The position numbers and the translations under genes are program-made. A stretch of 26,802 bases of DNA. Source: a virus. Shown here piece by piece: positions 15,460-20,965 of the stretch (the first letter of the stretch is position 1; each line of letters starts with the position of its first letter). The DNA lies in IMG/VR virus record IMGVR_UViG_3300020185_001490, positions 1-26,802 of that record; one strand, given 5' to 3'. A model generated the notes under the pieces. It was not told the origin of the DNA and ran no database searches. It saw only the letters and a program-made list of their open reading frames with translations.

Positions 15460-15488
15460 AATAAAAAAGGGACGACCTAAGCCGCCCC
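15460..15488 (-). terminator. Rho-independent terminator after the AAA+ ATPase gene
   Basis: The minus strand reads GGGGCGGC-TTAG-GTCGTCCC (15469-15488): an 8-bp stem with two G-U pairs and a 4-nt loop, followed by six T. It lies 18 bp after the stop of the AAA+ ATPase gene and before the next promoter. Confidence 0.85.
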
Positions 15489-15506
15489 TAACTCCTGACA
15501 CAGAGT

Positions 15507-16541
15507 TTAAACTCTACGCATACACGTTGATTCTGCTAACATCTTCCAGTTGTCATTCTTTTGGATCTTAAACAAGTCAGCAATCTTAAGAGCCATTCTC
15601 ATTGAGACTTCTCTTAACTTGTGTGCGTTCTCTTCCATGAAAGCAAATATCAAGTCGCCTTCACCATTCTCAAAATTGTAGTCACCGAACAATCCATCTG
15701 TACAGTCCCTATCAACTTGCTTGATTCGTAACATCTTGTCACGGTCATTGTCGATAGTAAGATCCAAGAAGTGACACCTAGACTGTAAAGCCTCTAAGTG
15801 ATCTTGTAACTTCTTAGACTTGATGTTTTCAAACTTCAAGTTAGTAATAAAGATTGCACTACCTTTGAACTCAAATGAGTTTGGAATGCCTTCTCTGTTT
15901 AACAGACTTGAGTCTGAGTTCCAACAAATCTTCCTAGACTTGCCTGAGTCAAGTGCCGCCTTGAGAATGTTAAGGGCAAGATCGTCAGCAAATACAGAGT
16001 CACAATCGTCAAACACTAAAACGTTTTTAGCATCTGAGTACTTGTAAAGAACTGCGTATAAGCCTAGAGCAGTCATTGCACCTTTGACAACCTCGTAACG
16101 AGTCCTGCTGTTAGTCAGTTGATCGAACAATGAAGCCTTCTCCATTTGTTGCTCAACACCGTAAGACTTGCCTACGCCTGGAGGGCCACTTACAATCATT
16201 GCTCTAATATCGCCACCGATTGTAGCCTTAGCCATATCGTCTAAGATATCAAATCTAGTTTTGATTCTGTCCATTGCATCAGCATCAGACTCTACTACAG
16301 CAGGTTGAAAAGCAATTGTTGAATCACCCATGATAGGATTCTCCGTTCCCCATTGAACATCATTGATGTTGTTTAATTGAATTTTTACATTCGCAATGTT
16401 AAACTGAGGAAATTGTCCCTCGTTTTTAACAGTGATATATCCACCACGTTTGCCTTCTGTGAAGCCTTTAACGAGAGTGAATTGTTGATCAACTACAGGT
16501 TGGTTCCTGTAAGTTCCGTATTTTACATTAATTGTAGACAT
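15507..16541 (-). CDS. AAA+ ATPase, phage type, function unassigned
   Basis: A 344-residue protein. About 100 N-terminal residues have no known motif. Then come Walker A GPPGVGKS (119-126), Walker B VLVFDDCD (174-181), a sensor-1-like ITNLKF and a possible sensor-2 helix (LREVSMRMALKIADL). It is not a convincing clamp-loader gp44: the N-terminal domain, the FDDCD Walker B and the lack of an SRC arginine-finger motif differ. It resembles stand-alone phage AAA+ proteins of unknown role. It has two sigma-70 promoters upstream, a GAGGT ribosome binding site 8 nt before the ATG and its own terminator, so it is a strongly expressed single-gene unit, probably early. Confidence 0.8.
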   Translation of the reverse strand: MSTINVKYGTYRNQPVVDQQFTLVKGFTEGKRGGYITVKNEGQFPQFNIANVKIQLNNINDVQWGTENPIMGDSTIAFQPAVVESDADAMDRIKTRFDILDDMAKATIGGDIRAMIVSGPPGVGKSYGVEQQMEKASLFDQLTNSRTRYEVVKGAMTALGLYAVLYKYSDAKNVLVFDDCDSVFADDLALNILKAALDSGKSRKICWNSDSSLLNREGIPNSFEFKGSAIFITNLKFENIKSKKLQDHLEALQSRCHFLDLTIDNDRDKMLRIKQVDRDCTDGLFGDYNFENGEGDLIFAFMEENAHKLREVSMRMALKIADLFKIQKNDNWKMLAESTCMRRV

Positions 16542-16574
16542 ATATTTTACCTCAGTGTCAGTGTGTAAGATTCT

Positions 16575-16603
16575 ATTATACTACCGTTGAGTAGCAATGT
16601 CAA
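16575..16603 (-). promoter_or_regulatory. Perfect-consensus sigma-70 promoter (TTGACA-N17-TATAAT)
   Basis: TTGACA at 16598-16603, 17-bp spacer, TATAAT at 16575-16580, both exact. The predicted start near 16568 gives a leader of about 27 nt carrying GAGGT before the ATG at 16541. This is the strongest promoter in the window and points to immediate-early host-polymerase transcription. Confidence 0.9.
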
Positions 16604-16661
16604 GCCTTTGGGCAAAAATAATTGAAATAATTTTAGTTGCTTTTTGATTTAACATACATGT

Positions 16662-16690
16662 ATTATACGGGGTTTTGGTACCAAAGTCAA
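16662..16690 (-). promoter_or_regulatory. Upstream tandem sigma-70 promoter with palindromic spacer
   Basis: TTGACT (16685-16690), 17-bp spacer, TATAAT (16662-16667), 87 bp upstream of the second promoter. The spacer holds a perfect 12-bp palindrome TTTGGTACCAAA (16674-16685) whose last base touches the -35, a place where a repressor would block polymerase. Confidence 0.75.
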
Positions 16691-16704
16691 GCATTATTTT
16701 ATTT

Positions 16705-16731
16705 ATTTTACAATTATTTGCCTTGTAAAAT
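16705..16731. other. 9-bp inverted repeat downstream of uvsY
   Basis: ATTTTACAA (16705-16713) and TTGTAAAAT (16723-16731) pair perfectly around a 9-nt loop, 14 bp after the uvsY stop. The bases following the stem on the minus strand are A-rich rather than T-rich, so it is not a classic terminator; it could be an mRNA 3'-end stabiliser or a protein site. Confidence 0.55.
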
Positions 16732-16744
16732 CAATGACTTACGA

Positions 16745-17203
16745 TTAGTCTACTGAAATATCTTCCATTCCAGCAGTCCTGAGACGAACTATGTGTCCCA
16801 TTTGCCACTGTTTTGCATCTAATCCCTTCATAATGCCCAGATACTTGTTTCTAAGCAGGGCTACTTCATTGATTAGATATTCAAAGTCTATGACTTCATC
16901 TTCACCATCTACATACTTCTCAGCATCACGTGAGGTTAATGCTCGTTGATACTTCTCTAAGTACTTCTGAAAGTATCCTCTACGTATTTTACGTAGTTTG
17001 ATGTTAAGCAAATTGAGCACCGCTTCAATCTCTTGTAATTGATTGAAACGATGTTCTGTTATGCCTGGGAGTGCTGTAATCTGTCTTTCAACTAATCCAG
17101 TCACTCTAACATCTACCTTAGACCCTATCAACTCATTTTCATAGTGAGCAATAAAGTCAGGTATGACTGCCAAGTCATGGCTTATGCGGGTGTACCAATT
17201 CAT
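16745..17203 (-). CDS. uvsY: Recombination mediator UvsY
   Basis: Loads UvsX on gp32-coated ssDNA in T4-type recombination. It has 152 residues (T4 137). The C-terminal half matches the family pattern: ALTSRDAEKYVDGEDEVIDF (about 88-107), then LLRNKYLGIMKGLDAKQWQMGH, aligning by eye with the T4 segment that ends in a helix before HIQDMRAF. The middle is a basic coiled-coil-like helix (KLRKIRRGYFQKYLEKY). The ATG (17201-17203) overlaps the TGA of the gene before it (ATGA). It lies in a cluster with uvsX and gp32, the proteins it bridges. A hairpin follows the stop. Confidence 0.85.
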   Translation of the reverse strand: MNWYTRISHDLAVIPDFIAHYENELIGSKVDVRVTGLVERQITALPGITEHRFNQLQEIEAVLNLLNIKLRKIRRGYFQKYLEKYQRALTSRDAEKYVDGEDEVIDFEYLINEVALLRNKYLGIMKGLDAKQWQMGHIVRLRTAGMEDISVD

Positions 17204-17397
17204 AGATCGACTCTACTCCAAGGATTGTTTGTTCTATGATCTAACAAATCCTGAATAGAATAGATACCTGCTTCCTTGTAAACATGGAGTGCCACTTTAT
17301 AAGGTGACTTTCCACGTGATACATAATACGCCTGCATTTCTTTAACATACTTCTTTAAGTCAGTAAAGTCACTTGCCATTGGCTTCATTACAGTCAT
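17200..17397 (-). CDS. Uncharacterised small protein, 65 aa
   Basis: Start chosen at ATG 17395-17397, 4 bp after the stop of the acidic 82-residue gene, with GGGAT upstream. The open frame extends 19 codons further 5', but that would overlap the neighbour by 53 bp. The protein is a short helical domain: FTDLKKYVKEMQAYYVSRGK then SPYKVALHVYKEAG and IYSIQDLLDH. It is coupled to uvsY by an ATGA overlap. No known function; a recombination accessory role is possible from position only. Confidence 0.65.
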   Translation of the reverse strand: MTVMKPMASDFTDLKKYVKEMQAYYVSRGKSPYKVALHVYKEAGIYSIQDLLDHRTNNPWSRVDL

Positions 17398-17401
17398 TAG
17401 T

Positions 17402-17650
17402 TTAATCCCAGTCGTCCTCGGTATCAATAGTATCTTCATCTTCTTCGATGGCATCTACATCTTCATCAGAAAAGTACGATAAGGCTTCAATGATTTCTTC
17501 ATCGTTACCAAATGCTTTTTTGATTTCTGTTGCAGACATGCCATCATCAGTAAGATGATTTACTAGAAGGTCTGCGGCCTCTTTTGGGTCGCCGTCTTCT
17601 ATACTTGGTCTGATCAGATGCCAGACCGTTGCTAAGTCATTTAAATTCAT
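17402..17650 (-). CDS. Small acidic protein, 82 aa
   Basis: A helical N-terminal domain (MNLNDLATVWHLIRPSIEDG) and a C-terminal tail of almost pure Asp/Glu (about 60-82, EEDEDTIDTEDDWD). The ATG (17648-17650) overlaps the TAA of uvsX (TAATG) with GAGG 5-8 nt upstream. Acidic tails of this kind often mimic DNA or bind ssDNA-binding proteins; that is a speculation here. The TEIKKAFGNDEEIIEAL segment looks like a helical hairpin. Family not known to me beyond its place in marine T4-like recombination clusters. Confidence 0.75.
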   Translation of the reverse strand: MNLNDLATVWHLIRPSIEDGDPKEAADLLVNHLTDDGMSATEIKKAFGNDEEIIEALSYFSDEDVDAIEEDEDTIDTEDDWD

Positions 17651-18729
17651 TATACCTCTTCCTCTTCAAGTTTAAGTGCTTCCTCGTTATTTAACTTATC
17701 GAGTGCCTCTTTAACATCAGAGTATTCAGTCATTACTAAATCCAAACAACCTTCAGCATTTGCTTCCCAAGGCTTTCTAAATTGCTTAATCTCAGTACCA
17801 TCTTGTGCGATATACTTCAAACGATTACCTTCTTTAACTAGAATTCCTGCTTTCTCAAACAAGTCTACTAGTCCACTGTAAGGATTCATACCAGTCTCGT
17901 AAGGAATCTTCACTTGCACACCCTCGAAAGGTTTTGCATAACGAGTCTTCATTACTTTACAGCCTGCACGAATACCTCTTACATCAGAAATTTTGTTGCC
18001 GTCTGCATCCTCTTTAAGTTTCATTTTCTTCATAGCAACTACGATACTTGATGCATAGATAAAGCCTTGACCACCTGATATTTTATCATCTGGGTCAAAC
18101 ATATCTTGTGATGCATATGTATGATTAGTTGCGACAAGTCCAACGTTATAACTTCCGAACATGTTAACAGAGTTTCTGACTAATGATGTCAGTGCTTTGG
18201 GCTTACGACCCATGTCACCTTTCATGTCACCTTTGTCGAATTGATCGACATCGGTTGGTGTCAACATCATACCTAATGAGTCAATTACAAATAACACTTT
18301 AGGACGTTCACCGTCTTCCATTGCTTTATAATCTTTCATAAAGGTTGATATTGTTTTTGCTACATCATCAATCATACTCATGCTTAACTTAAGAAGTTTT
18401 TCTTCTGAAGTGTCCACACCAAGTGCATGTAACCATGCTTCATCAAGTGCATTCTCTGTGTCAATTAAGACTACAAAGATACCCTGATCTTGTGCTGATT
18501 TAACAATGTTGCCTGCGGCAAAATAAGATTTGCCTGCTCCTGATTCTCCTGCAAAAACGGTTACCTTACCTAGAGGGACTCCTTTATTAAAGTCTCCGCT
18601 GATAAGATAGTTCAATGCATAAGAACCTGTTGAGATCCAGTCAGTTGGATCATTAAAACCTATCGACAAGCCGTCGATGGATTTTGTTATGTCTTTTCTA
18701 AATTTAGACACATCAAATGGTTTAGCCAA
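17650..18729 (-). CDS. uvsX: RecA-like recombinase UvsX
   Basis: Strand-exchange ATPase that drives recombination-dependent replication and repair with UvsY and gp32. It has 359 residues (T4 391). Walker A is GESGAGKS (61-68), followed by a VVLIDTENALDEAW strand with the catalytic Glu (about 86-99). Walker B is VLFVIDSLGMM (145-155, Asp150). A DNA-binding loop region with GDMKGDMGRKPKAL and a GGQGF segment follow. The C-terminus is acidic, as in UvsX. The start is TTG (18727-18729) with AGGAG about 8 nt upstream; no ATG fits better. Identification is secure. Confidence 0.96.
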   Translation of the reverse strand: MAKPFDVSKFRKDITKSIDGLSIGFNDPTDWISTGSYALNYLISGDFNKGVPLGKVTVFAGESGAGKSYFAAGNIVKSAQDQGIFVVLIDTENALDEAWLHALGVDTSEEKLLKLSMSMIDDVAKTISTFMKDYKAMEDGERPKVLFVIDSLGMMLTPTDVDQFDKGDMKGDMGRKPKALTSLVRNSVNMFGSYNVGLVATNHTYASQDMFDPDDKISGGQGFIYASSIVVAMKKMKLKEDADGNKISDVRGIRAGCKVMKTRYAKPFEGVQVKIPYETGMNPYSGLVDLFEKAGILVKEGNRLKYIAQDGTEIKQFRKPWEANAEGCLDLVMTEYSDVKEALDKLNNEEALKLEEEEV

Positions 18730-18738
18730 AATATACTC

Positions 18739-18975
18739 CTATCGTATTGATTGTTTGTTAATGATTCTATCAGAATTAGAAGGTTTGTCAACTATATCTG
18801 GGCAACTTTCTGCGATTTCGTCAATTTCTAAATCGTGTGGAAAATGCCTTAATATGCTTCTTGCCCTGTCTCTAATGAGACTGGGAACCCTAGGCGTTTT
18901 GCCAGGGTCACATAGTTCTTCTAATAATTTAGTACCTTGTTTGAGGGCTCTATACCTTTCTGTTGGTATGGTCAT
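18739..18975 (-). CDS. BPSL0761-like small protein, 78 aa
   Basis: The opening MTIPTERYRALKQGTKLLEEL, then DPGKTPRVPSLIRDRARSILRHFP, matches the pattern of the BPSL0761 family (T-P-x-E-R-x-R-A start, a helical centre, and a final R-x-L-L-R-H-[FY]-P). Members are short bacterial and phage proteins of unknown function. The ATG at 18973-18975 has AGGAG 8 nt upstream. It sits between gp32 and uvsX, past a terminator hairpin, so it is transcribed by readthrough from the gp32 promoter or from an unseen promoter. The C-terminal tail is polar. The role is unknown. Confidence 0.75.
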   Translation of the reverse strand: MTIPTERYRALKQGTKLLEELCDPGKTPRVPSLIRDRARSILRHFPHDLEIDEIAESCPDIVDKPSNSDRIINKQSIR

Positions 18976-18990
18976 TATAATTCTCCTATC

Positions 18991-19018
18991 AAAATAGGGA
19001 GAGGTATTTCACTCTCCC
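18991..19018 (-). terminator. Rho-independent terminator after gp32
   Basis: GGGAGAG (minus) pairs perfectly with CTCTCCC (plus coordinates 18997-19018, 8-nt loop), followed by TATTTT. It begins 12 bp after the gp32 stop. Because uvsX and uvsY follow with no strong promoter visible, it probably attenuates rather than stops transcription, keeping gp32 far more abundant than the recombinase. Confidence 0.8.
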
Positions 19019-19030
19019 GTTATCAACCTA

Positions 19031-20020
19031 CTAGCTATTGTTCTGTCTTGCACGAATCATTGCTAGAATGTCCTGTGCTTTATCGCTAGATGTATCTGTA
19101 GATGCCGCTTCTGCTACGGGAGCAGGAGTTGCCTCAGGTGCCGCTTCTGCTACGGGAGCAGGTGCCGCTGGTGCTGGTGTCGCTACAGACTCTGCTGGTT
19201 TAGCAGTTTCTTGTGACGCACTCGCTGGTGCTTGAATACCGTATGGACGATAGTATGCACCCCATTTGTCAACATCGTATGGACGACCATCTACAGATGC
19301 TTCGAACATTTCTTTGATGACCCTGAGTTCTGCTTCACTTGGCTTCTTAGGTAAGAAGTCTGCTAGATTGAATAGACCATGTGCTTCAATAGCCGCTTGT
19401 TCTACTTCAGTCAATGCAGATTCTTTACGTGACCAATTTGATGTTGAGTAATCAGCATACTGACCTTTAGTCGTTTTCTTAATGTTGAAATCAAGTCCAC
19501 GAACGTAATCAGTTGGTAACTCTTCCATTTCTGGATCCATCAATGATGCTTTGATAAGAGTAAAGATTTGTGGAGAGATAACAAATCTACGAATTGGGTT
19601 CGCAGGTGTTTCATCTTCACCGATAGGGTTTTGACGTACAAAGCCTTGAAAGAGATAACTTCTCTTCTTCCAGTATTTGTTAGCCATTTCTTTTAGAGTT
19701 TCGTCTTTGTACCAAGGACGAACTTCCGCTAGTACAGGACAATTTTCCCCAAACATCTCTACGCAAGGAACTTGAACAGTTACTTGTTTTGAGTTTATAT
19801 CACCTTTAACACCATTGAATGGTAGTTTGATGACTTGTCTTTCAATCCAAAAGAAAGAGTTCCCTGTATCAGCATCGGGCAAGAAACGCATAGATGCTAA
19901 TGCACCTTCGTCCATTTTCCAATGCGGATAGATCGCTCCATCAGATTGTGGGTAATTATTACCTGTCGATTTATTTTCTTGTGCCGCGAGACGGGCACGG
20001 ATGTCAGCTAGACTTGCCAT
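19031..20020 (-). CDS. 32: ssDNA-binding protein, T4 gp32-like
   Basis: Coats ssDNA and organises the replisome and recombination proteins. It has 329 residues (T4 301). The N-terminus (SLADIRARLAAQENK) is the counterpart of the cooperativity B domain. Then come HWKMDEGALASMRFLPD (33-49), and Cys at PCVEMFGENCP in the place of the zinc site. A third Cys and a clear His are not in their T4 positions, so the zinc site may be reduced. The central domain ends near residue 265. A long Ala/Pro/Glu linker (about 270-312) with a duplicated 12-residue unit follows. The C-terminus (KAQDILAMIRARQNNS) is not the strongly acidic tail of T4. The ATG has GGAGA about 9 nt upstream. Confidence 0.92.
   Translation of the reverse strand: MASLADIRARLAAQENKSTGNNYPQSDGAIYPHWKMDEGALASMRFLPDADTGNSFFWIERQVIKLPFNGVKGDINSKQVTVQVPCVEMFGENCPVLAEVRPWYKDETLKEMANKYWKKRSYLFQGFVRQNPIGEDETPANPIRRFVISPQIFTLIKASLMDPEMEELPTDYVRGLDFNIKKTTKGQYADYSTSNWSRKESALTEVEQAAIEAHGLFNLADFLPKKPSEAELRVIKEMFEASVDGRPYDVDKWGAYYRPYGIQAPASASQETAKPAESVATPAPAAPAPVAEAAPEATPAPVAEAASTDTSSDKAQDILAMIRARQNNS
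19103..19162 (-). repeat. 36-bp-offset internal duplication in the gp32 linker
   Basis: A 24-bp string is repeated exactly at 19103-19126 and 19139-19162 and encodes an Ala-Pro-Val-Ala-Glu-Ala-Ala unit (PAPVAEAA) twice, 12 residues apart. It lengthens the flexible linker of the ssDNA-binding protein. Confidence 0.85.
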
Positions 20021-20068
20021 ATTGTTTCTCCTATAATGTGCTTTAATTTTAGCTTTCGTTTAGTTGTC

Positions 20069-20108
20069 GCAAGACCGAAGTCTCACTAGTGTAGTTTTTG
20101 TTAAAAAC
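20069..20108 (-). promoter_or_regulatory. Two hairpins in the gp32 mRNA leader
   Basis: The roughly 100-nt leader between the sigma-70 promoter and the gp32 ATG holds GUUUUU-AAC-AAAAAC (20094-20108) and GUGAGAC-UUCG-GUCUUGC (20069-20086, two G-U pairs, closed by the extra-stable cUUCGg tetraloop). T4 gp32 represses its own translation by binding a structured 5' leader with adjacent unpaired A/U-rich sequence; the same arrangement is present here, with an A-rich stretch between hairpin and ribosome binding site. The regulation is inferred. Confidence 0.5.
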
Positions 20109-20128
20109 AATTTTTGACACATGAATCT

Positions 20129-20156
20129 ATTATACACTAATATCTTCCTATGTCAA
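20129..20156 (-). promoter_or_regulatory. Sigma-70 promoter for gp32
   Basis: TTGACA (20151-20156), 16-bp spacer and TATAAT (20129-20134), both boxes exact. Transcription would begin near 20122 and give a structured leader of about 100 nt before the gp32 ATG at 20020. Confidence 0.85.
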
Positions 20157-20160
20157 TAAG

Positions 20161-20168
20161 TATTTATC
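20161..20168 (-). promoter_or_regulatory. Candidate late promoter for gp32 (GATAAATA-CTTATT)
   Basis: The minus strand reads GATAAATACTTATT, close to the T4 late consensus TATAAATACTATT, ending just before the TTGACA of the sigma-70 promoter. T4 gene 32 also has early/middle and late promoters, which makes this arrangement reasonable. Confidence 0.5.
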
Positions 20169-20213
20169 ACTAATGTACCCAAAAGAATAAAAACTTAGTG
20201 CAGATGAAAAATC

Positions 20214-20229
20214 GGGTACTTTTTTACCC
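20214..20229. other. Weak hairpin GGGTA/TACCC in the divergent region
   Basis: GGGTA (20214-20218) and TACCC (20225-20229) form a 5-bp stem with a 6-nt loop. On the minus strand it is followed by GATTTTT, so it might be a weak terminator or boundary between the divergent genes. Confidence 0.3.
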
Positions 20230-20234
20230 CAAGC

Positions 20235-20242
20235 AATAAATA
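20235..20242 (+). promoter_or_regulatory. Candidate T4-type late promoter for the 20351 gene
   Basis: AATAAATACTA (20235-20245) matches 10 of the first 11 bases of the T4 late promoter consensus TATAAATACTATT. It lies about 110 bp before the plus-strand membrane protein gene and has no -35 element, as expected of a late promoter. Confidence 0.55.
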
Positions 20243-20299
20243 CTAGTGCGAACCATTATTACTAACTTAAGGAGCCACCCGAAATCTCATTTGCTATAT

Positions 20300-20307
20300 T
20301 ATTTATA
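20300..20307 (-). promoter_or_regulatory. Exact TATAAATA octamer, possible second late promoter
   Basis: A perfect minus-strand TATAAATA followed by ATATAGC, pointing towards gp32 with a long leader of about 270 nt. The downstream bases do not match the rest of the late consensus, so it may be chance in AT-rich DNA. Confidence 0.3.
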
Positions 20308-20315
20308 GCCGGCCG

Positions 20316-20345
20316 ATGCTCTGAAAATATTTTGCACAGGAGCAT
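20316..20345 (+). promoter_or_regulatory. Hairpin that pairs the ribosome binding site of the 20351 gene
   Basis: AUGCUCUG (20316-20323) pairs with CAGGAGCAU (20337-20345) with one bulged G, enclosing the AGGAG ribosome binding site. A competing hairpin, UUGCA with UGCAA (20332-20336 and 20347-20351), would leave AGGAG in its loop. T4 lysis and late genes use such hairpins to silence read-through transcripts; function here is inferred. Confidence 0.4.
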
Positions 20346-20350
20346 ATGCA

Positions 20351-20755
20351 ATGACTGAAGAAAACATCACAATCGAAGGCGGCGATGGAGTCGTTCATAA
20401 CTTAGATTTAGACAAGTACACTGATCTACTTTTAAAATTAGATGAGGCTAATGACAAAATCAAAGAGATGGAAGCATTGACCAAAGACTTAAGAAAAGTT
20501 TCCCATGAAGTGAAACCAAAAGAAAAGTTTACTATTAGTGGCCTATTCATGGACGACAACAAAATCAATGAAAAATCAATCATTGGCTTTGCATCGTTCT
20601 TTATGATGGTGGCGTTTGGTGTAGTAGACTTAGTGACAGGATTAGACGGCACAGATTTAGTCATATCAGACTTTATCTATACATCGTTTGTTGTTGTAAC
20701 ACTAGGATCATTTGGTATTGCTGAAGCAGGAAAAGCATTTAGCAGTAAACAATAG
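20351..20755 (+). CDS. Membrane protein with helical hairpin, possible holin
   Basis: A 134-residue protein. The first 55 residues are acidic and coiled-coil-like (LDKYTDLLLKLDEANDKIKE). Two transmembrane helices follow: TM1 about 77-97 (SIIGFASFFMMVAFGVVDLV) and TM2 about 107-126 (DFIYTSFVVVTLGSFGIAEA), separated by a short Asp-containing turn. The ATG at 20351 has AGGAG 10 nt upstream. A late-type promoter and the hairpin over the ribosome binding site suggest late, tightly controlled expression, which suits a holin. The long soluble N-terminal part is unusual for a two-helix holin, so other membrane roles remain possible. It is the second plus-strand gene of the window and its stop is one base from the convergent L33 gene. 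Confidence 0.6.
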   Translation: MTEENITIEGGDGVVHNLDLDKYTDLLLKLDEANDKIKEMEALTKDLRKVSHEVKPKEKFTISGLFMDDNKINEKSIIGFASFFMMVAFGVVDLVTGLDGTDLVISDFIYTSFVVVTLGSFGIAEAGKAFSSKQ

Positions 20756-20756
20756 G

Positions 20757-20960
20757 CTATTTGGTATGTGGGGGTAGTTTTGCTTCCACAAACCATTCAT
20801 GTATTCTTTTAACTGGGTTGTACTTTTTGAATCTTAACTTCTGATTACTAATAGTTAAGTTTTTTGTTTTAATTGCTGTGTAGTGATATGTGTGAGAGTT
20901 TCTAGTCTCACTTTCAGGTATCATATATACTTTCGATTGTTTCTTTTTCTTGTCTGCCAT
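20757..20960 (-). CDS. rpmG: 50S ribosomal protein L33 homologue (bL33)
   Basis: A 67-residue basic protein. The core matches bacterial bL33 by eye: a His/Tyr-rich strand near residues 23-27, a Lys/Asn-rich loop, then LRFKKYNPVKRIHEWFVEAK (about 42-61), equivalent to the LKKYDPVVRKHVLFKEAK signature at the C-terminus of bL33. The Lys-rich N-terminus (MADKKKKQSK) is also typical. bL33 binds near the ribosomal E site. Two variations: no Cys pair (zinc-free form) and a 7-residue PPHTK-type tail extension. The stop is one base from the plus-strand gene's stop. Phages are known to encode ribosomal proteins (bS21 most often); bL33 is less common. Confidence 0.72.
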   Translation of the reverse strand: MADKKKKQSKVYMIPESETRNSHTYHYTAIKTKNLTISNQKLRFKKYNPVKRIHEWFVEAKLPPHTK

Positions 20961-20965
20961 TTTTC

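Larger units (their letters stand above)
20084..20248. repeat. Five CACTA(A/G) motifs in the gp32 divergent control region
   Basis: CACTAGTG (20084-20091, palindromic), CACTAATA (20135-20142), CACTAATG (20168-20175), and reverse-strand copies CACTAAGT (20193-20200) and CACTAGTA (20241-20248). Copies at 20135, 20168 and 20241 touch or abut promoter elements. The spacing is irregular. They look like operator half-sites for a transcription regulator. Confidence 0.45.

Noticed and set aside
15504-15515. Palindrome GAGTTTAAACTC at the end of the AAA+ ATPase gene
   Set aside because: Overlaps the stop codon, lies just upstream of a clear terminator, and a 12-bp palindrome alone is not evidence of a site.
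15507-16541. Clamp-loader ATPase gp44
   Set aside because: Has Walker motifs but lacks the SRC motif and overall gp44 layout, and has a separate N-terminal region. Kept as an unassigned AAA+ ATPase.
16585-16660. 24-codon ORF between the two promoters of the AAA+ ATPase gene
   Set aside because: No ribosome binding site, overlaps the second promoter, and has no distinctive composition.
20021-20350. tRNA or small RNA gene in the largest gap
   Set aside because: No cloverleaf or conserved tRNA boxes; the hairpins are explained as leader and ribosome-binding-site structures.
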